In this document: positions 8,366-16,435 of the stretch, in pieces
How the letters are laid out: every line of letters begins with the position of its first letter
Position numbering within the stretch: the first letter of the stretch is position 1
DNA from: Flavobacterium sp. HSC-32F16
GTDB taxonomy: Bacteria > Bacteroidota > Bacteroidia > Flavobacteriales > Flavobacteriaceae
NCBI RefSeq assembly: GCF_024171645.1
Contig: NZ_JALKAC010000002.1
Span: forward strand, 124,001-188,000
DNA length: 64,000 nt
Reading direction: 5' to 3'
Notes under the pieces: generated by a model
Database searches by the model: none
Told to the model about the DNA's origin: nothing
What the model saw: only the letters and a program-made list of their open reading frames with translations
Made by a program: the position numbers and the translations under genes

Positions 8366-8914
8366 TTATTTTTTTTCTCGTATACGCTTGTAAAATCGAA
8401 ATCCCAGCATAATTAAAACCGAGAATAAAATGATTCCGATTACACCGAAAATCCAGTTGATGGCACTTTTTAAAACTACTAAAAAAACAACGGCAAACAA
8501 AATAATCGTTGCGCCTTCATTCCATAAACGCATAAAATTATTGGAATATTTTACCTCATCGTTTTGCAATTGTTTGAAAATCTGATGGCATTTTCCGTGA
8601 TATAAATATAAAAGAAAAACAAAACATAATTTTACGTGCATCCACGGCATTTTTATCCAAACACTTCCTGCATCTGTAAAAAACAGCATCCAAAAAGCAA
8701 AAATACTTGCCAAAACCGCCGACGGCCATGTAATAATGTACCACAAACGGTAGGTCATTATTTTGTATTGCGCCTGCAAAATTTCTTTTTCCGGCGAAGG
8801 TTTTTCGTTGGCCTCAATTTGATACACAAACAAACGCACAATATAAAACAAACCTGCGAACCAAGTGATGACAAAAATAAGATGCAGTGATTTCAGATAG
8901 TTATAATATTCCAT
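8366..8914 (-). CDS. hemJ: HemJ-type protoporphyrinogen IX oxidase
   Basis: This 182-residue membrane protein starts with the HemJ signature: a His in the first helix (YLKSLHLIFVITWFAGLFYI) followed by RLFVYQIEA, and later the conserved Lys in WMHVKLCFVFLLYLYHGK and RLWNEGATI. HemJ is a b-heme protein that oxidises protoporphyrinogen IX to protoporphyrin IX in the inner membrane, the step before ferrochelatase. hemH lies 33 bp upstream on the same strand, so the last two steps of heme synthesis are paired. It could also be labelled CopD-like, but the hemH linkage and motifs favour HemJ. Confidence 0.85.
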   Translation of the reverse strand: MEYYNYLKSLHLIFVITWFAGLFYIVRLFVYQIEANEKPSPEKEILQAQYKIMTYRLWYIITWPSAVLASIFAFWMLFFTDAGSVWIKMPWMHVKLCFVFLLYLYHGKCHQIFKQLQNDEVKYSNNFMRLWNEGATIILFAVVFLVVLKSAINWIFGVIGIILFSVLIMLGFRFYKRIREKK

Positions 8915-8947
8915 AAAGTCTATTTTCTTTACTCTTGCCTCTTTCTT

Positions 8948-9961
8948 CTATTTCGCCCAATCATTAATCCAATTAGAAACCGTCTGGCACCATTCATCAT
9001 CATCATTCAAACATGGAATTGCAAGGAACTCTTCACCTCCATTTTTCTCAAAATCTTCTTTGGCACGCATGGCGATTTCTTCTAAAGTCTCTAAACAATC
9101 TGAAACGAAAGCTGGTGTTACAACTGCTAATTTCTTGATTCCTTTTGCCGGCATGTTATCAATTTCGACATCGGTATAAGGTTCTAACCATTTGTCTCCC
9201 GCCAAACGTGATTGGAATGTTAAACTGTATTTATCTTCGGGAAGTCCTAATAACTTAACGACTTGCCTTGTTGTTTCGTAACATTGATGACGATAACAAA
9301 AATCATGTGCCGGAGATGGCGTGTTGCAGCAAGAACCGTCAATTTTACAATGCGATTTAGTTACATCGGTTTTGCGAATATGACGCTCTGGTATTCCGTG
9401 ATACGAGAACAACAAATGATCGTAATCAAATCCAACTAAATGTTTTTGAATCGAATCTGCTAAATTCTTGATGTAATCTGGTTTGTTGTAAAATGCCGGA
9501 ACATCTGTAAACTTCATGTGAGGAAATTTCTTCTTGCGAATTTCTTCTGCTTTTACTAAAATAGTCAAAGTTGAAGCCATTGCGTATTGCGGATATAAAG
9601 GAAAAAGCATTACATCTGTAACTCCTTTATCGTTCAATTCTTGAAGTCCTTTTTCAATTGTCATACTTCCGTAGCGCATTGCTAAAGAAACAGGAACATT
9701 TACAAGAGGCTGAACCTTTTTCTGCATTCTTTCTGAAAGAACAACCAATGGTGAGCCTTCATCCCACCAGATTTTCGCGTAAGCGTGTGCTGATTCTTCT
9801 GGTCTTTTTCTTAAAATAATACCGCGAACTAATAATGCTCTCAATAAATACGGAACGTCGATCACGTATTTATCCATTAAAAATTCATCTAAATAAGGTT
9901 TAACATCTTTTGGAGTTGGACTTTCTGGAGATCCTAGATTTACTAATAATACGCCTTTCAT
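8948..9961 (-). CDS. hemH: Ferrochelatase
   Basis: This 337-residue protein begins MKGVLLVNLGSPESP, typical of ferrochelatase. It carries the catalytic-His segment LLFSYHGIPERHI and the C-terminal TFQSRLAGDKWLEPYTD block with the second active-site region. It inserts Fe2+ into protoporphyrin IX, the last step of heme b synthesis. A Cys-rich loop follows the catalytic His (Cys in SHCKIDGSCCNTP and FCYRHQC); it might bind a metal or [2Fe-2S] cluster, but this is only a possibility. hemJ follows on the same strand. Confidence 0.96.
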   Translation of the reverse strand: MKGVLLVNLGSPESPTPKDVKPYLDEFLMDKYVIDVPYLLRALLVRGIILRKRPEESAHAYAKIWWDEGSPLVVLSERMQKKVQPLVNVPVSLAMRYGSMTIEKGLQELNDKGVTDVMLFPLYPQYAMASTLTILVKAEEIRKKKFPHMKFTDVPAFYNKPDYIKNLADSIQKHLVGFDYDHLLFSYHGIPERHIRKTDVTKSHCKIDGSCCNTPSPAHDFCYRHQCYETTRQVVKLLGLPEDKYSLTFQSRLAGDKWLEPYTDVEIDNMPAKGIKKLAVVTPAFVSDCLETLEEIAMRAKEDFEKNGGEEFLAIPCLNDDDEWCQTVSNWINDWAK

Positions 9962-10122
9962 TATTTTTTTGCTTTAGGCTTTAAGCATTAGGCTTTAAGC
10001 TTTTATTTGTTTTTAAAAATTTCGTCAAAAGTATGGTTTGAAACTTTTTAGAAATATGATAATTATTACTTTTTAATTATGTTCTTATTTATAAAATTGA
10101 TGCTTTAAAAGATCATCAGTTT
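9962..10122 (-). promoter_or_regulatory. hemH upstream region with short repeats and a candidate promoter
   Basis: Bases 9970-10001 contain two copies of TTAGGCTTTAAGC, a short tandem repeat. On the minus strand TACTTTTG at 10026-10033 matches the TAnnTTTG -7 element, but no TTG lies at the proper distance. No gene is seen. Confidence 0.4.
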
Positions 10123-10659
10123 TTATTCTTTTTTATATTTGTTGAATAATTTTTCCAAGAATTTAAATTCTTCCTCTGTTCCAAAGTTTTCTGTTTGGAT
10201 TTCCTTTTTAGAACTAATCAGATAAAACTGGCGACAGGAAAGACATATTTTAGCTATTCCTGAGATTTCTTTATTCATTTTAAAAACCAAAATATCTCTA
10301 TATTGAGGTGAACAGGCATATACATTTTCAAGCATCTTTAAAGAAGATTTCTCCAAAAAAACATCATTTCTTAAATACTCATCATCTTTTTGAGATATTG
10401 CAAACTTAGAAAATCCATCAGAGTTAATTGTTTTATAAAAAATATCATTATTTACTTTATCTGGATAATCATCAAAAAAGATTTTATCAAAAATAGGATT
10501 TTCAATACTTTTCCTATTGTTTTCTTCCATTTCTTCTTCTTTGCTTTTATTTAATGAATAGTATTCAACGCTGTCAAAATCAAAAAACATTTTTTCTTCT
10601 TTTGATTTACAAGACAGAATTAAGAAAACCAATAAAACAAGTGAATACTTTCTAATCAT
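10123..10659 (-). CDS. Putative lipoprotein, unknown function
   Basis: This 178-residue protein has a lipoprotein signal (YSLVLLVFLILSCKSKEE, Cys about residue 17). The mature part is charged and Lys/Glu-rich, with several Cys near the C-terminal third (AKICLSCRQFYLISS). No family is recognised. Its ATG overlaps the AraC gene stop by one base (TAATG), so the two are translationally coupled. Confidence 0.8.
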   Translation of the reverse strand: MIRKYSLVLLVFLILSCKSKEEKMFFDFDSVEYYSLNKSKEEEMEENNRKSIENPIFDKIFFDDYPDKVNNDIFYKTINSDGFSKFAISQKDDEYLRNDVFLEKSSLKMLENVYACSPQYRDILVFKMNKEISGIAKICLSCRQFYLISSKKEIQTENFGTEEEFKFLEKLFNKYKKE

Positions 10660-11525
10660 TAAACATTTGCATTAATCGACATCAAATACTTCTTTGGAGT
10701 TGTAGCAAACTTTTTCTTAAATGCTGCTATAAAGTGACTTCCGGTGCTGTATCCTATTTTAAGTCCAACTTCGTTTACGTTATAAGAACCGCTGTCTAAA
10801 AGTTTTCGGGCGAAATCCATTTTGTAATCGAAAAGGAAACCGTAAACCGTGTCGCCGTAAATTTGTTTGAAACCCATTTTTAGTTTCTTCAAATTTAAAC
10901 CAATTTCATCTGCCAGTTCTTGTAATCCTGGCGGTTCAGCCATATTGGCGATGATAATTTCTTTGGCTTTTCGGATTTTCAAAACGTTATCTTCATCAAT
11001 TAAAAACGGACATTGTTCTGCATTTGGATCTTCGGTTCTGTTAAAATACAAACTCAATAATTCATATCCTTTTCCTTTATAATAAAGGTTTTTTATGGAC
11101 GGATGAAGATTGTAATGAAACAACTGACTCAGCACAATAGCCATTGACGGACTGATATTTCCTTCGTTATAATACTTTTTGTCCTTATTATCAGGACTTA
11201 AAAAAGTAATATAATCCGCTTCTGCAGAAAATAAAGCGTGAAATTTCTTTATTGATACAATTACAGAAATCACCCAAGAATTTGGTGCCAATTCTAGATT
11301 AAGCGGTAATTGTTTCTGCGGATTGTACAACAGCAGTGATTTTTCTTCTTTCAAATCTAAAGCATAATTGCCTTGATTAAAGAGAAGTTTGGCATTTCCT
11401 TTTAACCCAAAATGAAACTGTATCAGGCCGGTACCAATTTCGTGCTGCGCAACAAAAGGTTCCAGACTATCGTTTTGAAACCTGATTAGTGTAAACTCAT
11501 CTTCGATTTTTATTTCTTCCTCCAT
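10659..11525 (-). CDS. AraC-family transcriptional regulator
   Basis: This 288-residue protein has an N-terminal sensing half of about 180 residues and a C-terminal AraC DNA-binding domain with two helix-turn-helix units (LQELADEIGLNLKKLKMGFK and VNEVGLKIGYSTGSHFIAAF, ending FATTPKKYL). The GYSTGSHFIAAFKKKF block is the classic second HTH. It lies divergent to the pair at 11970-13009 and between hemH and hemA, so control of the globin-like lipoprotein or of heme genes is possible. The effector is unknown. Confidence 0.93.
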   Translation of the reverse strand: MEEEIKIEDEFTLIRFQNDSLEPFVAQHEIGTGLIQFHFGLKGNAKLLFNQGNYALDLKEEKSLLLYNPQKQLPLNLELAPNSWVISVIVSIKKFHALFSAEADYITFLSPDNKDKKYYNEGNISPSMAIVLSQLFHYNLHPSIKNLYYKGKGYELLSLYFNRTEDPNAEQCPFLIDEDNVLKIRKAKEIIIANMAEPPGLQELADEIGLNLKKLKMGFKQIYGDTVYGFLFDYKMDFARKLLDSGSYNVNEVGLKIGYSTGSHFIAAFKKKFATTPKKYLMSINANV

Positions 11526-11969
11526 CTTTGATTTACTTTATCCAAGTTATAATATCATTTTATAAGAAACGAATAATTTGACATTTCAAAATTAAATCTT
11601 TTTGATGGTTTATCGTTTCCTTGCTTCTAAATTTATAAATTCTTTATTGTTTTTAATCTTATAAATAGAATTTTTCAACTATTTCTGTCAAAAATACTCC
11701 AGATTTAGAACAGTTCTTTTTTTAAACAACCATCGTATCTTAAACTAAATACATATAAACTATCATTACAGCAGGACATAAAAACTTAGAATTAATTATA
11801 AATTTAATTTACAACGCCCATTTTCCTTTTTTTGCGCTACTCTTCTGAATTCCAATCCATAATTATTTAAAACAATTCTAAACTGCCGAATTACCACTTT
11901 TTTACAAAACCTATTTTATAAAGTACTCGTAAGTATCAAAAAAACTTAACTAATTTTTAAGATACCGCT
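11526..11969. other. Divergent intergenic region, 444 bp, no gene seen
   Basis: The stretch separates the AraC gene from the globin-like operon. It is strongly AT-rich and presumably holds two divergent promoters and AraC sites, but I could not identify a clear TAnnTTTG element or operator, nor any credible small ORF or RNA. Confidence 0.4.
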
Positions 11970-12404
11970 ATGCAAATTAACAAAACAATAAAAAAAGTAC
12001 TTTGGGGAGTAATGCTAACTTTTGTGTTATTTTTTGGCATTTTAATTTTTCACATTATTACTGCAAAACCTGCCGTTTACGAAAGTCCAAATCTACAAGT
12101 AAGCAGAATTGACTTTAAAGAAAACATCGATTCTGCAGCTGCAAAAAAAATCTGCGCCGATTTAAGATCTATTAAAGGATTAACTTCTGATTCTATAATT
12201 GTAAAAAGAAATGTTGTGGTTTATTTCCACAATAATAAGATCACCGATTCTAAAAAAGTATATGACGAATTGATGACTAAGGGCAACTATAGCGCTGAGC
12301 GATACATTCTGCCTGCAAATTTAGCAAGCAAAGAAGTTTGTCCTGTAGACCAAAATAGCTTTAGCTATAAAATGTCTCAAAAAATAAATCGTTTTTTTAA
12401 TTAA
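11970..12404 (+). CDS. Single-pass membrane protein with possible HMA-like domain
   Basis: This 144-residue protein has one N-terminal membrane helix (residues ~9-31) and an external domain of about 110 residues. The segment ENIDSAAAKKICADLRSIKG, then a strand pair (SIIVKRNVVVYFHNN) and a second helix (SKKVYDELMTKGN), resembles the beta-alpha-beta-beta-alpha-beta order of heavy-metal-associated domains, but the CxxC metal site is absent (one Cys only). It is 17 bp upstream of the globin-like lipoprotein and probably cotranscribed. Function unknown; the HMA idea rests on pattern only. Confidence 0.7.
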   Translation: MQINKTIKKVLWGVMLTFVLFFGILIFHIITAKPAVYESPNLQVSRIDFKENIDSAAAKKICADLRSIKGLTSDSIIVKRNVVVYFHNNKITDSKKVYDELMTKGNYSAERYILPANLASKEVCPVDQNSFSYKMSQKINRFFN

Positions 12405-12421
12405 CCTTTAAATATTTTACA

Positions 12422-13009
12422 ATGAAAAATTTTTCAAAAATTACACTTAGTGTATTAATTGCTGCTTCGGCAACTTTAACTTCTTGCAGTAATGATGATA
12501 ATGATAAACCAGCTGAAAAAGAGTCAATTTATGTAAGACTGGGAGGAACTACAATGGTTTCAGATCCAGATAATTCAGGACAAATGATCGAAAAAGGTCG
12601 TTTGAGCTTCCGTAAAGTGGTAAACTCAACTATCGGATTAATTGTTGCTGATATTCAATCAAATGCATCTGGTAATTTACAAGCTCATTTTGCTCCGCTT
12701 TTGGCAGAAACAGGTAATACTCAAGCTACTAATATTGCAAAATTATCAGACAATTTAACCGATTTCTTCTCTTTTAATACAGGAGGAACTAATGCAGTAA
12801 ATACTTATTCTGGGTTAAATATGGTTGCTGCACATGATCCTGCAAAAAACCCACGTATGGGAACAAAAGCTAGTAATGCTGATTATACAAAATTTGAAGG
12901 TTATGTTGGTGCTGCTGCAAATGCAAACGGTGTTGCTTCTAACACAGAACTTTACACAGATATCGTTGCAGTATTAGAATCTTTGAGAACTCCTATTGTT
13001 CAAAAATAA
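12422..13009 (+). CDS. Exported lipoprotein resembling group 1 truncated haemoglobin
   Basis: This 195-residue protein has a lipoprotein signal (SVLIAASATLTSCSNDD, Cys about 21). The mature part starts IYVRLGG, matching the truncated-globin opening (IYDKIGG in M. tuberculosis HbN), followed by a helix with ADIQSN...LQAHFAPLL. The block GLNMVAAHDP...ADYTKFEGYV corresponds to the globin segment with the proximal heme histidine (MKQVHQG...HHFSLVAGHL). The usual B10 Tyr is not obvious. It is therefore likely a heme-binding periplasmic or surface lipoprotein of truncated-globin fold. It sits upstream of hemA, with a small membrane protein before it. Fold assignment is my reading from motifs, not a search result. 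Confidence 0.75.
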   Translation: MKNFSKITLSVLIAASATLTSCSNDDNDKPAEKESIYVRLGGTTMVSDPDNSGQMIEKGRLSFRKVVNSTIGLIVADIQSNASGNLQAHFAPLLAETGNTQATNIAKLSDNLTDFFSFNTGGTNAVNTYSGLNMVAAHDPAKNPRMGTKASNADYTKFEGYVGAAANANGVASNTELYTDIVAVLESLRTPIVQK

Positions 13010-13022
13010 TATCTTTTCTTTT

Positions 13023-13060
13023 AAGCGCTATTTTAACAAATTAAAATAGCGCTTTTAATT
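13023..13060 (+). terminator. Rho-independent terminator after globin-like gene
   Basis: Perfect 14-bp arms AAGCGCTATTTTAA (13023-13036) and TTAAAATAGCGCTT (13041-13054) with a 4-nt loop are followed by TTAATT. It lies 14 bp after the stop codon. Confidence 0.85.
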
Positions 13061-13366
13061 CAATAATTAGATGAGTTAAAATAACGCCAATCTCAAAATT
13101 AAATAATTTCGAAATCCTGTAATTTAATTTTGAACTCTGAGCGATATTTTTTTTTGATTTTTTTTTAGTGATTTGTTCTTAGTTATTTAGAACCACTCTA
13201 AACAAAACATTTCAAACGACTTGATTTTACTGAAAAAGTACTGATTTCTACCCAAATAGGTCTACTAACAATTAAAAAAACATGCAGCGACATAAAAAGT
13301 ACTTTTAGCGTTATTTTTATCGATGGTATAGTAATAATTTTGTTGCACTTTTATGAAAGTGAATTT
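13061..13366 (+). promoter_or_regulatory. hemA upstream region with candidate promoter
   Basis: About 300 bp without a gene. TAATTTTG at 13335-13342 matches the TAnnTTTG -7 element and lies 25 bp before the hemA ATG; no clear TTG -33 is present. Nothing else is recognised. Confidence 0.5.
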
Positions 13367-14617
13367 ATGGAAAACAATAATGTACCGAAACACCTTTATT
13401 TTTATTCAGTTGGTCTGAGTTATAAAAAAGCTGATGCAGAGGTCAGAGGTCAATTTAGTTTGGACGCAATTGCTAAAACGCGTTTGCTTGAACAAGCTAA
13501 AAACGATGGAATAGAAAGTTTAATTGTCACTTCGACCTGCAACAGAACCGAAATTTATGGTTTTGCAGAACATCCATTTCAATTAATCAAACTTATTTGC
13601 GACAACAGCAACGGTTCTGTTGATGCTTTTCAAAAAGTTGGTTTTGTATATAAAAACCAAGAAGCAATTAATCATTTGTTTCGCGTAGGAACTGGTTTAG
13701 ATAGTCAGATCCTGGGCGATTTTGAAATTATATCTCAAATTAAAACCAGTTTTGCTCATTCAAAATCTATGGGATTGGCCAATACTTTTATGGAAAGACT
13801 GGTGAATGCGGTGATTCAGGCGAGCAAAAGAATCAAAAATGAAACGGAAATCAGCTCTGGCGCGACTTCAGTTTCTTTTGCATCGGTACAATACATTCTT
13901 AAAAATGTTGAAGATATCAGTAACAAAAACATTTTACTTTTTGGAACTGGAAAAATTGGTAGAAATACTTGTGAGAATTTAGTAAAACATACTAAAAACG
14001 AACATATTACTTTAATCAACAGAACGAAAGACAAAGCGGAGAAACTGGCCGGAAAACTAAATCTGATTGTTAAAGATTATTCTGAATTACACTTAGAACT
14101 TCAAAAAGCTGATGTTGTGGTTGTAGCAACCGGCGCTCAAAACCCAACGGTTGACAAAGCGATTTTAAATCTTAAAAAGCCTTTATTGATTCTGGATTTG
14201 TCTATTCCGAAAAACGTTCACGAAAATGTTGAGGAATTAGAAGGTGTAACTTTAATTCATATGGATTATTTGTCTCAGCTGACAGATGAAACATTGGAAA
14301 ACAGAAAATTACACATTCCCGCTGCAGAAGCAATTATCGAAGAAATCAAAGAAGAATTCGTTGTCTGGATGAAAGGCCGAAAATTTGCGCCAACTATTAA
14401 TGCTTTAAAAGAAAAACTAAACGCGATTAAAATTTCGGAGTTGGATTTTCAAAGCAAAAAAATTGCTGATTTTAATGAAGCGCAAGCGGAAATCATCAGC
14501 AATAGAATCATCCAAAAAATCACTACTCATTTTGCTAATCACTTAAAAGACGACGATACCATGGTTGATGAAAGCATCGAATGGATCGAGAAAGTCTTCA
14601 AAATAAAAGCATCTTAA
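13367..14617 (+). CDS. hemA: Glutamyl-tRNA reductase
   Basis: I use the ATG at 13367 (MENNNVPKHLYFYSVG; 416 residues) because the longer frame would start from TTG inside the promoter element. The catalytic Cys lies in TSTCNRTEIYGF, the substrate-binding segment is LDSQILGDFEIISQIK, and the NADPH Rossmann fold starts at LLFGTGKIGRNTCENL. The enzyme reduces glutamyl-tRNA(Glu) to glutamate-1-semialdehyde, the first committed step of C5-pathway heme synthesis. It opens the run hemA-hemC-hemD-hemE-x-x-hemF. hemL, the next enzyme, is not in this window. Confidence 0.96.
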   Translation: MENNNVPKHLYFYSVGLSYKKADAEVRGQFSLDAIAKTRLLEQAKNDGIESLIVTSTCNRTEIYGFAEHPFQLIKLICDNSNGSVDAFQKVGFVYKNQEAINHLFRVGTGLDSQILGDFEIISQIKTSFAHSKSMGLANTFMERLVNAVIQASKRIKNETEISSGATSVSFASVQYILKNVEDISNKNILLFGTGKIGRNTCENLVKHTKNEHITLINRTKDKAEKLAGKLNLIVKDYSELHLELQKADVVVVATGAQNPTVDKAILNLKKPLLILDLSIPKNVHENVEELEGVTLIHMDYLSQLTDETLENRKLHIPAAEAIIEEIKEEFVVWMKGRKFAPTINALKEKLNAIKISELDFQSKKIADFNEAQAEIISNRIIQKITTHFANHLKDDDTMVDESIEWIEKVFKIKAS

Positions 14618-14627
14618 ATAAATTTTA

Positions 14628-14711
14628 AACCATATCAGTTATATAAGTTCATTTAATAAAACTGCTGTTTTACCCAAACTGCTTAAATTTACTTATATAA
14701 CTGATATGGTT
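14628..14711. repeat. Long inverted repeat between hemA and hemC
   Basis: Arms of 29 bp (14628-14656 and 14683-14711) match except for two bases; the outer 21 bp (AACCATATCAGTTATATAAG + T) are perfect. The loop is 26 nt. It fills most of the 107-bp gap. It looks like a miniature palindromic dispersed element; in a hemA-hemC transcript it would form a stable hairpin. Confidence 0.85.
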
Positions 14712-14724
14712 CAAAAAACTAAAC

Positions 14725-15651
14725 ATGGCTGAAAAAACAATCAGAATTGGAACGCGCGACAGCGAATTAGCACTTTGGCAGGCACATACGGTCGAGAAAA
14801 AACTAAATGATTTAGGTTATAAAACTTCGATTGTTGCCGTTAAATCTCAAGGTGATATTATTTTGGATAAACCGCTTTACGAACTCGGTATTACCGGAAT
14901 TTTTACTAAAACGCTGGACATTGCCATGATCAATGGTGATATTGATATTGCCGTCCATTCCATGAAAGATGTTCCAACGGCTTTGCCAAAAGGAATTGTT
15001 CAGGCTGCGGTTTTACAAAGAGCGAATGTTCTGGATATTTTGGTTCATAAAGGAAATCCTGATTTTGACAATAAACCAAGTACAATTGCAACTGGAAGTT
15101 TACGTCGTCAGGCGCAATGGTTTAACAAATATCCAAATCATACAGTTGTCGATTTACGCGGAAATGTAAATACGCGTATGCAAAAACTAAAAGACAATGA
15201 TTGGGACGGAGCTGTTTTTGCAGCAGCAGGTTTAGAGCGAATTAACTTAAAACCGGAGAACTACATTAATTTAGACTGGATGATTCCTGCGCCGGCACAA
15301 GGAGCAATGCTTGTTGTGGCAATGGAAAATGACAATTATACGCTTGATGCACTTTCGCAGTTAAATGATATTGAAACTGAAATCTGTACTTACATTGAAC
15401 GTCAGTTTTTAAGAACGCTGGAAGGCGGTTGTACAGCTCCAATTGGAGCTTTGGTAACTTATAATGAAGACGAAGATACACTTCACTTTCAAGGTATTTT
15501 ACTTTCTATTGATGGAAAGCAAAAATTGGAAATCAATAAAACCGTTGATATTTCAGAATGGAAAAAGCTAGGTTTTCACTCTGCGCAGGAGATTTTAAAC
15601 AATGGCGGAACAGAATTAATGCAGAAGATTAAAGAATCCCTGAAAAAATAA
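14725..15651 (+). CDS. hemC: Hydroxymethylbilane synthase (porphobilinogen deaminase)
   Basis: This 308-residue enzyme starts EKTIRIGTRDSELALWQA and contains the SMKDVPTALPKG loop, ATGSLRRQAQ and RGNVNTRMQKL. The dipyrromethane-cofactor Cys lies in LEGGCTAPIGA (about residue 235). It condenses four porphobilinogen units into hydroxymethylbilane. Its stop overlaps the hemD ATG (TAATG), indicating coupling. Confidence 0.97.
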   Translation: MAEKTIRIGTRDSELALWQAHTVEKKLNDLGYKTSIVAVKSQGDIILDKPLYELGITGIFTKTLDIAMINGDIDIAVHSMKDVPTALPKGIVQAAVLQRANVLDILVHKGNPDFDNKPSTIATGSLRRQAQWFNKYPNHTVVDLRGNVNTRMQKLKDNDWDGAVFAAAGLERINLKPENYINLDWMIPAPAQGAMLVVAMENDNYTLDALSQLNDIETEICTYIERQFLRTLEGGCTAPIGALVTYNEDEDTLHFQGILLSIDGKQKLEINKTVDISEWKKLGFHSAQEILNNGGTELMQKIKESLKK

Positions 15652-16328
15652 TGGCAAAATCAACTCAGATATTATCTACTAAAATATTATCTCCTCTTCA
15701 AAAACAAGAGTTGACAAAAGCCGGCATCGAACTAATCGAGGCCGATTTTATCAAAACCGAAAACAAACCTTTCGAACTTAAAAACCTCAACGAAAGTTTG
15801 ATTTTTACCAGTCAAAATGCTGTACACAGCGTTTTATCAAATCCAAAATCAGAAGAACTTCTCCCGAAACTTAGGGAAAAAAACGTGTATTGCGTTGGCT
15901 TGAAAACAAAAATTCTTTTATCTGAAAACGGATTCAATGTTATAGCTTACACAGGCTATGCTTCAGATTTAGCAGAAATTATCACTTTGATTTACCGTAA
16001 TGAAAGCTATACTTTTTTTAGCGGAAACCTGAGAAGAGATACTTTGCCAAGCGCTTTAAAAGAAGCCGGAATAAAATTGAACGAAATTCAGGTTTACGAT
16101 ACCTCGTTACAGCCTCAAAAAATAAAATCTCCAGTTGACGCCATTTTATTTTTTAGTCCGTCTGGTGTTGAGAGTTATTTAAAAGAGAATACGATTAAAA
16201 AAGAAACCTGTTTCTGCATTGGCGAAACCACCGCAGAAGCTTTACATAAAATTACCAAAAACATCATCATTGCAGATCAGCCAACGGTTGAAGACGTACT
16301 TGAAGATGTTTTGTCTGAATATAAGTAA
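15651..16328 (+). CDS. hemD: Uroporphyrinogen-III synthase
   Basis: This 225-residue protein matches the loosely conserved HemD family: two alternating alpha/beta lobes, with the recognisable LIFTSQNAVHSVL in the first half and AILFFSPSGVESYL followed by CFCIGETTAEAL in the second. It closes and inverts ring D of hydroxymethylbilane. The call rests on these motifs and on the exact hemC-hemD-hemE order. Confidence 0.93.
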   Translation: MAKSTQILSTKILSPLQKQELTKAGIELIEADFIKTENKPFELKNLNESLIFTSQNAVHSVLSNPKSEELLPKLREKNVYCVGLKTKILLSENGFNVIAYTGYASDLAEIITLIYRNESYTFFSGNLRRDTLPSALKEAGIKLNEIQVYDTSLQPQKIKSPVDAILFFSPSGVESYLKENTIKKETCFCIGETTAEALHKITKNIIIADQPTVEDVLEDVLSEYK

Positions 16329-16340
16329 CAAACGAGATTT

Positions 16341-16420
16341 CCTGCAAGGTTTCCAAAACCTTGTAGGTGTGTATATATTAATCAACAAAAACACCTACAA
16401 GGTTTTGGAACCCTTGCAGG
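16341..16420. repeat. 30-bp inverted repeat between hemD and hemE
   Basis: Arm 16341-16370 (CCTGCAAGGTTTCCAAAACC + TTGTAGGTGT) and arm 16391-16420 are reverse complements with one mismatch, around a 20-nt loop. Each arm is itself a small palindrome (CCTGCAAGGTTT / AAAACCTTGTAGG). It occupies most of the 107-bp gap and looks like a REP-type dispersed element of a different family from the hemA-hemC one. Confidence 0.85.
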
Positions 16421-16435
16421 ATAAACAAATAAGAG

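Noticed and set aside
14628..16420. Possible CRISPR or attenuator in the hem operon
   Set aside because: Two unrelated palindromes do not form a repeat-spacer array, and no leader peptide or T-run follows.
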